IMG/VR virus record: IMGVR_UViG_3300011113_000675 | Coordinates: 1 to 64,000 of that record | From: a virus | Strand: one strand, 5' to 3' | DNA length: 64,000 nucleotides | Part shown: positions 25,896 through 34,620 of the stretch, one piece after another | Layout of the letters: every line of letters begins with the position of its first letter | How positions within the stretch are numbered: the first letter of the stretch is position 1 | Notes under the pieces: generated by a model | Databases searched by the model: none | Seen by the model: only the letters and a program-made list of their open reading frames with translations | What the model was told of the DNA's origin: nothing | Position numbers and translations under genes: made by a program

Positions 25896-27517
25896 TAACC
25901 GTCGGATATTCAACAAGAGAAACTAAACCTGAATTTATAGAGTATCTAAAAAAAAGTTCAGGTTTCAAAAAACTTGAGGTTATTGAAAAAGTCAATAACG
26001 GGAAAAAGTCCCTCGCTCAAGTTTACAACGAAATTTTATCCGAAGCAAAAACAGATATAGTACTTCTTTGTCACGATGACATTTACTTTGATACTCCCGC
26101 TTGGTATAGTAAACTCTTAAAACATTTTGAAAAAACTGATTTTGGAATTATTGGAATGGCTGGTACTACCTGTATGCCCGCAAGTGGTATGTGGTGGGAG
26201 GATAGAAAAAAAATGGTTGGGATTGTCAATCATGAAAAAGATGGAAAAAAGTGGGAATCAAAATATGCTGATGCTGTAGGAAATACGGTATATGAAACAG
26301 TTGTTGTAGATGGTTTATTTATTGCAGTACATAAAAAACGAATCAAAAAAATATTTAATGAAGAATTTAATGGTTTTCATTTTTATGATATTCCATTTTG
26401 TTTCGAAAACCATTTAGAAGGTGTTAAAGTTGGCGTTATCACCAACATTAGAATGACTCACAAATCAATAGGACAAACCAACGAACAATGGGAAGAAAAC
26501 CGTAAAATCTTTGAAGAAAAGTACAAAACTAATCTTCCACTTAAATTACCCCCTGACCCTAACAAAAGAATCAAAGTTTTAATCAGTTGTTTATTTTTCA
26601 GAACTTTTACAGGTTCAGAATTGTATGTTTACGAATTGGCAAAAAACTTGATGAAACAAAATTGTGATGTAACTGTATTATCACAAATAGGTGGTCCGTT
26701 GACCGATCTGGCAAAAAAACAAGGAATCAAATGTCTTTCATTCGAACAGGCACCTGGATTCAAGATCGGAGATGGAAAGTGGGGAGTCCAAACTGAAAAT
26801 GGATTACAGACATCTCAACCGAATGTCATGTATCGTATCGGTCCAGTAAATTTCGATATTATTCACATGCAACATAAACCAGTTGCAGAAAGAATGATAC
26901 AATTTTATCCCGAAATTGATAAGATATATTCCATACATTCGGAGGTAATAGAGTTAGAAGACCCAATCAAACACGAATCAATTAAGAAGTATATTGCCAT
27001 CAGACCTGAAATTAAGGAACACATTGTAAACAAGTTCGAAATTGATGAAGATATGGTTGAGGTTATATATAATCCTATTGATAATGAAAAGTTCAAATCC
27101 AAATTAATAAAAGAAGAAAACTATGTGTTGTTTGTTGGAACGATAGACTATCTTCGCAAAGAAACAATTATGGATTTGATTGACTATACATCCGAAAATG
27201 GTAAAGAACTTTGGTTAGTTGGCGAAGATAAGTCAAATTATCTACCACAAATCTTAACAAATTCTCATGTCAAACATTTTCCACCAACATGGAACGTTGA
27301 ACCATATGTTCAAAAATGTTCCGAAACTGCGGGTATTCAGTTGGGTCGTACAACTATTGAAGGATGGATGTGTGGCAAACCAAGTTGGATTTATAAAGTT
27401 GATTCAGGAGGATTTATTCTATCGAAAGAAAAATTCAATCCTCCCTCAGACATAGAAAAATATTATGCCGAAAATGTTGTATCACAAATAAAAGAAGAAT
27501 ACAAAAAAATGTTGTAA
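25892..27517 (+). CDS. bifunctional glycosyltransferase, GT2-like plus GT4-like
   Basis: 541 residues. The N-terminal ~220 residues resemble the GT2-type family containing StrF (LLCHDDIYF with the acidic metal site, FGIIGMAGTTCMPASGMWW, VVVDGLFIAVHKKRIKKIF). From about residue 230 a GT-B (GT4-like) enzyme follows: KVLISCLFFRTFTGSELYVY, NYVLFVGTIDYLRKE, ELWLVGEDKSNY and AGIQLGRTTIEGWMCGKPSW. The fusion suggests two consecutive sugar additions on one chain. It overlaps the dUTPase gene by 4 bases. Confidence 0.8.
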   Translation: MITVGYSTRETKPEFIEYLKKSSGFKKLEVIEKVNNGKKSLAQVYNEILSEAKTDIVLLCHDDIYFDTPAWYSKLLKHFEKTDFGIIGMAGTTCMPASGMWWEDRKKMVGIVNHEKDGKKWESKYADAVGNTVYETVVVDGLFIAVHKKRIKKIFNEEFNGFHFYDIPFCFENHLEGVKVGVITNIRMTHKSIGQTNEQWEENRKIFEEKYKTNLPLKLPPDPNKRIKVLISCLFFRTFTGSELYVYELAKNLMKQNCDVTVLSQIGGPLTDLAKKQGIKCLSFEQAPGFKIGDGKWGVQTENGLQTSQPNVMYRIGPVNFDIIHMQHKPVAERMIQFYPEIDKIYSIHSEVIELEDPIKHESIKKYIAIRPEIKEHIVNKFEIDEDMVEVIYNPIDNEKFKSKLIKEENYVLFVGTIDYLRKETIMDLIDYTSENGKELWLVGEDKSNYLPQILTNSHVKHFPPTWNVEPYVQKCSETAGIQLGRTTIEGWMCGKPSWIYKVDSGGFILSKEKFNPPSDIEKYYAENVVSQIKEEYKKML

Positions 27518-28671
27518 TGAAAATTGGTATAATCGGATTGGGTAAAGTTGGGATCCCTTTTGCTTTATTGTGTCAAGAGTCAGGATTATCTGTTGTTGTT
27601 TCGGATGAAGATGAGGAATTGATTTACAATTTAAGTCAGAATATTTGTTTAACAGTAGAACCTGAAGTTCAAAAAATGTTGTTTGAACAACAAGGGATAT
27701 CCACGTCAGAGCCAATTGAAATAATTAAAAACTGTGACATTATTTTTACATTTGCAGAAACATCTCCCACTTTAGATGGGAATATTGATACATCGGTTGT
27801 TTTTGAAATTACAAATCATTTTTTTAATGCGTCCAAATTGGACATACCTCTTTATGAGAAAAAGTTTGTTGTGTGTACTACAACCAATCCAGGTGATGTC
27901 GAACAAATTCAGAAAAAACTAAACATGTTTAATATCCAAGTTGCATATCACCCTAATTTTTCTGAAAATGGGGAAATAGTATCGAATCTAAAAAATTCGG
28001 ATTTGGTGTTGATTGGGACCAATTACCAACAAATTTTTGATGATATTATTCAAATACATCAAAAAATTCAGAAAAAATCTATTAATGCATTTATGATGGA
28101 TATCAAATCTGCTGAAGTCGCAAAACTTTCAATTAGTTCATTTGTTTCGATAAAAAATACTTTTGCAAATATGATAGGAGACCTGATGACAAATTTAGGT
28201 CTGAGTAAGGACATTAATTTAGTTTTGAAAACAATTGGTTCTGACTCACGAATTGGTAGTAAAGAATTGAAATATAATTTAGGATTCAGTGGCCCAATTT
28301 TATCAAGAGACAACAAAACTTTGAACTATATTTTAGAAAATTCTAACACAGATTTAAATTTGGTTTCAAAAATTGATGAGTGGAATAAACAACATTTGAA
28401 TTTTCTGAAACAAAAGTACGTCACTCATAATCCTGATAAATCTATCCCATTTGTGATTGATGGACTTTCTTACCGTAAAGGTACCAATATTTTAGAAAGT
28501 TCACAACAATATCAATTATGTATTGATTTACTCAACGAAGGATATACTATAAATGTTATTGAAGGTTCACATGTTTCATCGAAATTAAATGAACTTTCTG
28601 AATCCTATGATGGAAGATTAAAATTTTTCAAATTGGGAACAAATCCTGAAGGATTTTTAATTGATGTATAA
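27517..28671 (+). CDS. UDP-sugar dehydrogenase-like protein lacking the catalytic Cys
   Basis: 384 residues of the UDP-glucose/GDP-mannose dehydrogenase fold. The N-terminal NAD-binding GLGKVGIP (8-15), the middle-domain KSAEVAKLS segment (K203) and a C-terminal Rossmann lobe (FVIDGLSYRKGTNILESS) are present. The family's active site GFGGSCFPKD reads GFSGPILSRD here (256-265), so the catalytic Cys is Ile261, and the Asn that follows the Lys in AELxKYxxN is Ser207. It is therefore unlikely to carry out the normal four-electron oxidation to a uronic acid. It may be a diverged reductase/epimerase or a binding protein. It overlaps both neighbours by one base. Confidence 0.8.
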   Translation: MKIGIIGLGKVGIPFALLCQESGLSVVVSDEDEELIYNLSQNICLTVEPEVQKMLFEQQGISTSEPIEIIKNCDIIFTFAETSPTLDGNIDTSVVFEITNHFFNASKLDIPLYEKKFVVCTTTNPGDVEQIQKKLNMFNIQVAYHPNFSENGEIVSNLKNSDLVLIGTNYQQIFDDIIQIHQKIQKKSINAFMMDIKSAEVAKLSISSFVSIKNTFANMIGDLMTNLGLSKDINLVLKTIGSDSRIGSKELKYNLGFSGPILSRDNKTLNYILENSNTDLNLVSKIDEWNKQHLNFLKQKYVTHNPDKSIPFVIDGLSYRKGTNILESSQQYQLCIDLLNEGYTINVIEGSHVSSKLNELSESYDGRLKFFKLGTNPEGFLIDV

Positions 28672-29381
28672 TGATAATTTTGACAACAACATATAATTGT
28701 GAAAAATTCGTAGAAAAGTCTTTGTTCAGTATTATGAGTCAAAGATATAAAGATTTTACTTGTTATATAACTGATGATGTTTCCACAGATAACACAGTCA
28801 ATATTGTTCGTGAAACTATCAAGAACGATCCGAGATTTATCTTAATCGAAAACAAAACTAAATTTTTTCAACCTGGGAACTACGACCAAGTAATCAATTC
28901 AAGAAATATAGATGGTGAAGAAATTTGTGTAGAAGTTGATGGTGATGATTGGTTACCTGACTCAAATGTATTTACACGAATTGCTGAAGTTTATAAAGAC
29001 GAAGATGTTTGGATGACTAGTGGTTCATTCAGATATCATGATGGACGACCAGGATTTGCGAATCCCCCAACAAATTTTTCCAACGTAAGACGACAAACAT
29101 TTACATTATCCCACCTTAGAACATGGAAATCATGGCTTTGGAAAAAAATTAAACCCGAAGATTTAAGAGACGGAAATAATAATTATTGGAGTGTGGCTGG
29201 AGATTTATCTTTTATGTTCCCTATGTTTGAAATGTCAGGAGAAAAACATTATAGATTTTTATCTGATATAAATTACATTTATAATGAATCAAACCCGATC
29301 AATGACCATAAAGTCAATATGAAAAATGTAATTCAAACTGTGAATATAATTAGAAATAAACCTGAATATAAAAAATTATAA
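28671..29381 (+). CDS. family 2 glycosyltransferase
   Basis: 236 residues with the GT-A/GT2 core: MIILTTTYNCEKFVEKSLFS, a donor-binding DDVSTDNTVNIV and the metal motif VEVDGDDWLPDS. The chain is short, so only the catalytic domain is present and no membrane segment follows. Acceptor unknown. It sits between the dehydrogenase-like gene and the FkbM methyltransferase and overlaps the former by one base. Confidence 0.88.
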   Translation: MIILTTTYNCEKFVEKSLFSIMSQRYKDFTCYITDDVSTDNTVNIVRETIKNDPRFILIENKTKFFQPGNYDQVINSRNIDGEEICVEVDGDDWLPDSNVFTRIAEVYKDEDVWMTSGSFRYHDGRPGFANPPTNFSNVRRQTFTLSHLRTWKSWLWKKIKPEDLRDGNNNYWSVAGDLSFMFPMFEMSGEKHYRFLSDINYIYNESNPINDHKVNMKNVIQTVNIIRNKPEYKKL

Positions 29382-30029
29382 ATGGCTTTTGACAGTAGTA
29401 TCGAAAATATAATTCTTGAAAAGAACTTAAATAAAAAAATTGACAATATTCTACATATCGGAGCATGTTTGGGTGAAGAATTGTCATTCTACAAAAGATT
29501 GAATCCTAAAAAAATTTATTGGTTTGAACCAAATCCTAAGTTGTTAGAAACATTAACTGAAAACGTAAGTAATCAAGAATTTGAAAGTATTGTTTTCCCA
29601 TATGCAGTGAGTAATAAAAAAGGAGTCACGTCTTTTAATATTATTGAGAACGGTAGTAAAACAAATCCAGGTTGTTCTTCTTTACAAAATTTGAAAATTC
29701 ATTCTGAATTATATCAGGACATTGTTAAAGTTGATAGTTGTGAGGTTAATACAATTAACATTGATGAATTTTTGATTGAAAATTCATTGGAACTCAACTT
29801 CGATTTAGTTAGTTTAGACACTCAAGGTCATGATTTTGAAATATTAAATTCAAGTAATTTAATATTTAACGCAAACATTATAGTTATTGAAACTGCAAAA
29901 GTAGAACTTTATGAAGGTCAAAAAATTGATGAAGAGATAGATTCATTTTTAGAATCCAAAGGATATTATAAACATTACTATCATGCGTTTCACCCTGTAT
30001 GGGGTGATTCCCTATACTTAAAAATTTAA
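29382..30029 (+). CDS. FkbM-family methyltransferase
   Basis: 215 residues of the FkbM class of S-adenosylmethionine-dependent O-methyltransferases: ILHIGACLGEELSFYKRL (SAM-binding loop), YWFEPNPKLLETL, then LDTQGHDFEIL and YYHAFHPVWGDSLYLKI at the end. FkbM enzymes commonly methylate sugar hydroxyls in surface polysaccharides, which fits this cassette. The start follows directly after the preceding stop codon. Target unknown. Confidence 0.82.
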   Translation: MAFDSSIENIILEKNLNKKIDNILHIGACLGEELSFYKRLNPKKIYWFEPNPKLLETLTENVSNQEFESIVFPYAVSNKKGVTSFNIIENGSKTNPGCSSLQNLKIHSELYQDIVKVDSCEVNTINIDEFLIENSLELNFDLVSLDTQGHDFEILNSSNLIFNANIIVIETAKVELYEGQKIDEEIDSFLESKGYYKHYYHAFHPVWGDSLYLKI

Positions 30030-30030
30030 T

Positions 30031-30861
30031 ATGGAAAATATAATTTCAGGAAACTTAATGGGTGGTTTAGGTAATCAGTTATTTGAAGCCGCTCACGCAC
30101 TATCTCAAGGTTGGAGATATAATAGAGAAGTAGTATTTCTTCCAACGTCATGGACTCCGGGACAGGGTAGGGAAGTAAAACATTACATAGATAATGTCTT
30201 CAGAAATCTTAAGTTTGTCGACAAAATAGAAAATTTTATCACAGTTGGAGAAAAACATTTCGAATATGCGGAAGTTAATCCAGTTGAAGGAAACACCGCT
30301 TTCCAAGGATATTTTCAATCAAGTAAAAACTGGTATGGTTTTGATGAAAAAGTTAGAGAAATTTTTCAACCACCGACCGAGTTGGTTGAAGAATTTATGG
30401 GAAAGTATCCTCAACTATCTCAACCGAACACATTGTCTCTTCACGTAAGACGAAGTGAATACTTACAACTCCCTGACATACACCCAACAATCAGTATTGA
30501 GTACATTCAAGAAGCGTTGAAAGTTATTGGAGAATACTCAACTGTTTTTGTTTTCAGTGATGACCATGATTTTGTTAAAGAAAATCTAAATTTCCCCTCT
30601 GTAATTTTTGTGGACGAGGATGAAGATTATAAAGAATTGTGGTTGATGGGATTGTGTCAAAATCATATAATGTCTAACTCAACATTTTCATGGTGGGGTT
30701 CTTTTCTGAATAAAAATTTAAATAAAAAAATTGTAGCTCCATCACGATGGTTTGGTCCAAGAGGGCCGGAATCCAAAGATGTTTATGAGTCATACTGGCA
30801 CACTATCCCATGTGATTGGGTTCCAGGAGGAATATTAATGCCAATCAAAAAAAATGATTAA
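30031..30861 (+). CDS. family 11 (alpha-1,2-fucosyltransferase-like) glycosyltransferase
   Basis: 276 residues with the GT11 signatures: GGLGNQLFEAAHA (11-23), LSLHVRRSEYLQL (the HxRRxDY donor motif with E in place of D), VFVFSDDHDFV and MSNSTFSWWGSFLN. GT11 enzymes transfer L-fucose from GDP-fucose. A GDP-mannose 3,5-epimerase lies in the same run, so the chemically similar GDP-L-galactose is a candidate donor (inference). It overlaps the downstream methyltransferase by 8 bases. Confidence 0.9.
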   Translation: MENIISGNLMGGLGNQLFEAAHALSQGWRYNREVVFLPTSWTPGQGREVKHYIDNVFRNLKFVDKIENFITVGEKHFEYAEVNPVEGNTAFQGYFQSSKNWYGFDEKVREIFQPPTELVEEFMGKYPQLSQPNTLSLHVRRSEYLQLPDIHPTISIEYIQEALKVIGEYSTVFVFSDDHDFVKENLNFPSVIFVDEDEDYKELWLMGLCQNHIMSNSTFSWWGSFLNKNLNKKIVAPSRWFGPRGPESKDVYESYWHTIPCDWVPGGILMPIKKND

Positions 30862-31480
30862 CACTAGTCCAAATTTTCAAAGATGTGAATTAGGGTCACT
30901 CCCCTATATTATCCAATCAAACAGATATAATCTTGTGGGAGACGTACTCGAATTTGGGACATTTACTGGAGGTAGTACACGAAAACTTGCCACAATGTTT
31001 CCCGAAAAAACTATTTTCACAATTGACCATTTTGAGGGCCTTGAAAAAACTAACAAAAACGTCCCTCGGGACAGTGACTGGATAGAGAGAGCATTTGCTC
31101 TCGATAATCCTTTATATGAAGGAAATAGTGATGTTCCTAAATCAATTGATGAGGTAAAACAAAGATTCAAAAATCATAACAATATCAAGATGATTGTTTC
31201 GGATGTTCATAAATTGACCGAACCTTCCGATTATGGTATTTCGAAAGTATCTGTATGTAACTTAGATGTTGATATATACGAGCCGGCAGTCTCAGCTTTA
31301 GAATTTTTATCTAAATGCGATTGGTCTGAAGTTTTTATAAGGTTCGACGATTGGCATGGCGGAGAATCCGAGTACGACCAACACGAAAGATTGGCATTTA
31401 TTGAATGGATTGAAAAATATAAATATAAATTCGACATCACTCACGGTGGGTACATCGGTGGTGTTTACGTAAAACGATAA
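30854..31480 (+). CDS. TylF-like class I methyltransferase
   Basis: 208 residues with a Rossmann SAM-binding motif VLEFGTFTGGSTRKLA, FTIDHFEGLEKT and a conserved acidic metal/substrate segment FIRFDDWHGGESEYDQHER. The pattern is that of TylF/macrocin-type O-methyltransferases, which modify sugars. It is coupled to the GT11 gene by overlap, so methylation of the fucose-like product or its acceptor is plausible. Confidence 0.75.
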   Translation: MINTSPNFQRCELGSLPYIIQSNRYNLVGDVLEFGTFTGGSTRKLATMFPEKTIFTIDHFEGLEKTNKNVPRDSDWIERAFALDNPLYEGNSDVPKSIDEVKQRFKNHNNIKMIVSDVHKLTEPSDYGISKVSVCNLDVDIYEPAVSALEFLSKCDWSEVFIRFDDWHGGESEYDQHERLAFIEWIEKYKYKFDITHGGYIGGVYVKR

Positions 31481-31485
31481 AAAAA

Positions 31486-32313
31486 ATGGAAAAAGTTTTA
31501 ATTAGAAAAGTATCAGATTGGTGGGGTGAATATGATTGTTCATCAAACCGTAACATGCCTAAACTATTACAATGGTTATCAAGAGAGACAGAAACACCAC
31601 ATGAAATCTCAGTCTATGTTGATAACTACATTAAAGATTGGGGTCTAAATGACCCATCAAGAGAAAAGATTGGTTGGTTGTTAGAATCTCCACAAATGAA
31701 TGAAGGTACTATCAATTACATCAAAGCAAATCTTCCATTGTTCAGAGAACATTACAAGATGATTTTCACGTGTATGGATAGTTTATTAGAACTTGGTGAA
31801 CCATTTAAGTACACCATTTCCAATGCAGTACCTTGGATTTGGGAAAAGAATAGAATGATTCATCCCAAGACCAAACTAGTCAGTATGATAGCTTCGAACA
31901 AAGGGTGGTTACGTGGTCATCAAAACAGATTAGAGTGGGTTGAAAAATTGAAAGATAAAGTTGATTTATTTGGAACTGGAAGAGAGTTTCAACTTAATGA
32001 TAAAGAGGATGGGTTGAGAGATTATATGTTCTCAGTGTCCATTGAAAACGATGCATCAGATGCATATTTCACTGAAAAATTGACTGACAACTTCGTTATG
32101 GGCACTGTACCAGTGTATTATGGGTCAAGAAAAGTTGTTGAAAGATACTTTAATCCTCAAGGTGTTATCTTCTTGGAAGATGACCCAACTCTATCAACAT
32201 TATCTGTTGAAAAATATCAATCCATGATGCCGGCAATCGAAGAAAACTTCAAGTTGGCACAAGAACTTCCGATAGCGGAAGATTACTTTTTTGAAAAATA
32301 TCTAAAAAAATGA
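31486..32313 (+). CDS. family 10 (alpha-1,3-fucosyltransferase-like) glycosyltransferase
   Basis: 275 residues. The C-terminal half carries the GT10 donor-binding signature: FSVSIENDASDAYFTEKLTD followed by FVMGTVPVYYGS. GT10 enzymes add L-fucose in alpha-1,3 or 1,4 linkage. The N-terminal lobe, which binds the acceptor, is distinct from bacterial Lewis enzymes. Together with the GT11 gene, two fucosyltransferase families lie within 2.3 kb. Its stop overlaps the next start by 4 bases. Confidence 0.85.
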   Translation: MEKVLIRKVSDWWGEYDCSSNRNMPKLLQWLSRETETPHEISVYVDNYIKDWGLNDPSREKIGWLLESPQMNEGTINYIKANLPLFREHYKMIFTCMDSLLELGEPFKYTISNAVPWIWEKNRMIHPKTKLVSMIASNKGWLRGHQNRLEWVEKLKDKVDLFGTGREFQLNDKEDGLRDYMFSVSIENDASDAYFTEKLTDNFVMGTVPVYYGSRKVVERYFNPQGVIFLEDDPTLSTLSVEKYQSMMPAIEENFKLAQELPIAEDYFFEKYLKK

Positions 32314-33119
32314 AATATCTTGTTTTAGGTTCTTCAGGCCAAATAGGTTTGGAACTTTGTAAATTTCTAAGAAAAGAGGGTCATGAAGTCGTAGAATTCG
32401 ACATCGTAGCCGATGAAGCACAAGATTTAAGGATTCCAAATGTTTTGGATGAATTAGTTAAAGATGTCGATTTTGTAATGTTTTTGGCATTCGATGTCGG
32501 AGGATCTAGGTATCTAAAAAAATACCAACACACTTACGAGTTTATTAATAACAATGTTAGATTAACCTTGTTTACATTCGAGACTCTAAAAAAATATCAG
32601 AAACCTTTCATATTCGCATCATCCCAAATGGCCAACATGTCTTACTCACCTTATGGTGTTTGTAAATCTATTGGTGAGGTTTATGCCAAAGCACTTAATG
32701 GTTTGACTGTTAAGTTTTGGAATGTTTATGGACCAGAACATGACATGGAAAAGTCTCACGTAATTACTGATTTTATTGTCAAAGCGAGACAAGGAAAAAT
32801 TGAAATGATGACGGATGGTAAAGAAGAAAGACAATTTTTACATGCTGAAGATTGTTCAAGATGTTTGTTAATACTATCTGAAAAATATGATGAGATAGAT
32901 AGAGACTCTAATTTACACATAACTAACTTCGAATGGAACACAATTTTGGAAATTGCTGAGATTATCAAAGAATTTATTCCTTGTGAAATTGTCCCATCTG
33001 AAGAAATAGACTCGGTTCAGATGAACAAAAGAAATGAACCTGACCCGTATATTCTTAATTTTTGGAAACCAGAAATATCCATAAAAAAAGGTATTGAAAA
33101 AATTATTAACGAAATATGA
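32310..33119 (+). CDS. NAD-dependent epimerase/dehydratase family protein
   Basis: 269 residues of an extended short-chain dehydrogenase: GSSGQIG nucleotide loop (7-13), active-site Ser104/Ser105, and Y115-x-x-x-K119. It is not a GDP-fucose synthase, since the Cys-containing SSCIYP-type motif is absent (SSQMANM instead). The substrate is a nucleotide sugar, probably acting with the epimerase encoded immediately after; the genes overlap by 4 bases. Confidence 0.85.
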   Translation: MKYLVLGSSGQIGLELCKFLRKEGHEVVEFDIVADEAQDLRIPNVLDELVKDVDFVMFLAFDVGGSRYLKKYQHTYEFINNNVRLTLFTFETLKKYQKPFIFASSQMANMSYSPYGVCKSIGEVYAKALNGLTVKFWNVYGPEHDMEKSHVITDFIVKARQGKIEMMTDGKEERQFLHAEDCSRCLLILSEKYDEIDRDSNLHITNFEWNTILEIAEIIKEFIPCEIVPSEEIDSVQMNKRNEPDPYILNFWKPEISIKKGIEKIINEI

Positions 33120-34210
33120 AAAAAATAGTAGTATTAGGTGGTGGAGGTTTCATAGGTGGACACCTTGCCAAAAGATTAAAAGAAGAAGGTAATCACGTCA
33201 GAATATGTGACATCAAAAAACACGAGTATTTCTTTCAAGATGAAATTTGTCACGAATTTATTTTGGGGGATTTAACTGACCCGAAAGTGGTTGAATTAGT
33301 AATTGAAGAAGGGGTTGATGAAGTTTATCAGTTAGCTGCTGACATGGGTGGAGCTTTGTATATTTTTACTGGAGAACATGACGCAGATGTAATGTACAAT
33401 TCAGCAACCATTAATCTTAATGTTGCTCGTGAAGCAGTAAAGAAAAAGGTAGGTAAATTATTTTATTCATCTTCAGCGTGTATGTACCCTGAACACAACC
33501 AGTTAGACCCTGACAATCCAAATTGTGAAGAATCCTCAGCTTACCCCGCCAATCCTGATTCGGAGTATGGATGGGAAAAATTATTCTCTGAAAGACTTTA
33601 TTTGGCATTCAGTAGAAACTATGGGTTGAATGTTAGAATCGCAAGATTTCACAACATCTTCGGTCCACAGGGAACATGGAATGGAGGTAGAGAAAAATCT
33701 CCAGCAGCTATGTGTCGAAAAGCGGCTGAAACAGACTCTGGTGGGGAAATTGAAGTTTGGGGAAATGGTTTACAAACTCGTTCTTTCTTGTATGTTGATG
33801 AATGTGTTGAAGCGGTAATTAGATTGATGGAATCAGACTTTGAAGGTCCTGTAAATATTGGTAGTGAAGAAATGGTCACAATCAATCAGTTAGCTAAAAT
33901 GGCAATTGAAATATCTGAAAAAGATATTGATATCAAAAATATTGAAGGGGTAGAATTTATAAAAAAATATGGTTTCAAATGCCCATTAGGAGTTAAAGGG
34001 AGAAATTCTGATAATAAATTATACCGAGAAAAAATCGGATGGGAAGTAAGTCAGCCTCTATCAGTAGGTTTGAAAAAAACTTATCAATGGATAAAATCAC
34101 AAGTCGACAAAAAAGACAACGAAACTTTGTGGATTTATGAAAGTCCTGACGGGGGAAACACGGTGTATAAACGAGAATCACAGAATACAAAAAAAATTAA
34201 AGTAAAATAA
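33116..34210 (+). CDS. GDP-mannose 3,5-epimerase
   Basis: 364 residues closely matching plant-type GDP-mannose 3,5-epimerase. Landmarks are GGGGFIGGH (8-16), SSSACMYPE (118-126, catalytic Cys122), Y151-x-x-x-K155, GGREKSPAA (190-198, Lys194) and LQTRSF (219-224). These four residues keep a constant 23-residue offset from the Cys145, Tyr174, Lys178 and Lys217 I recall for the Arabidopsis enzyme. It converts GDP-D-mannose to GDP-L-galactose (and L-gulose). The last ~25 residues (WIYESPDGGNTVYKRES) are an extra tail that recurs in phage proteins. Confidence 0.92.
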   Translation: MKKIVVLGGGGFIGGHLAKRLKEEGNHVRICDIKKHEYFFQDEICHEFILGDLTDPKVVELVIEEGVDEVYQLAADMGGALYIFTGEHDADVMYNSATINLNVAREAVKKKVGKLFYSSSACMYPEHNQLDPDNPNCEESSAYPANPDSEYGWEKLFSERLYLAFSRNYGLNVRIARFHNIFGPQGTWNGGREKSPAAMCRKAAETDSGGEIEVWGNGLQTRSFLYVDECVEAVIRLMESDFEGPVNIGSEEMVTINQLAKMAIEISEKDIDIKNIEGVEFIKKYGFKCPLGVKGRNSDNKLYREKIGWEVSQPLSVGLKKTYQWIKSQVDKKDNETLWIYESPDGGNTVYKRESQNTKKIKVK

Positions 34211-34211
34211 T

Positions 34212-34592
34212 ATGGTATCTGTTCCTGTTAGTGTTGGAGAATTAATTGATAAATTATCAATTTTGCAAGTAAAAAAAATAAAAATTACAAATCCTGAGAA
34301 GTTGAAATACGTATCGGAAGAATTTGATTTGTTACATAATCAATCAAAAATTTATTTTCAAGTTGACGAAGTGAGGTCTTTGTACGATTCACTAACCGAA
34401 GTTAATTCAAACCTTTGGGATGTAGAAGATAAATTGAGAGTTTTTGAATCTGAAAAAAAGTTCAACGAAGAATTTATTGAATTGGCAAGAAAAGTTTATT
34501 ACACGAATGATGAAAGATTTAGGTTGAAAAATGAAATTAACTCTATCACATCTTCTGAAATTAGAGAAGTAAAAGATTATAAACCTTACTAA
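34212..34592 (+). CDS. DUF6165-like protein of the sugar cassette
   Basis: 126 residues, all-helical: VSVGELIDKLSILQVKKIKI, a central NSNLWDVEDKLRVFE and a terminal ARKVYYTNDERFRLKNEINS with a basic tail ending YKPY. It matches my memory of DUF6165 (GELIDK, LWDVED, ND-R-LK), a small family found beside sugar and polysaccharide genes. No activity is known. It is placed directly after the GDP-mannose 3,5-epimerase gene. Confidence 0.7.
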   Translation: MVSVPVSVGELIDKLSILQVKKIKITNPEKLKYVSEEFDLLHNQSKIYFQVDEVRSLYDSLTEVNSNLWDVEDKLRVFESEKKFNEEFIELARKVYYTNDERFRLKNEINSITSSEIREVKDYKPY

Positions 34593-34620
34593 CTTTCGAA
34601 CCGAGATTAAATTACAAAAA

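Noticed and set aside
32310-33119. GDP-fucose synthase to feed the two fucosyltransferases
   Set aside because: It is a Rossmann SDR with SSQM in place of the Cys-containing SSCIYP-type motif, so the reductase-epimerase chemistry is not supported.
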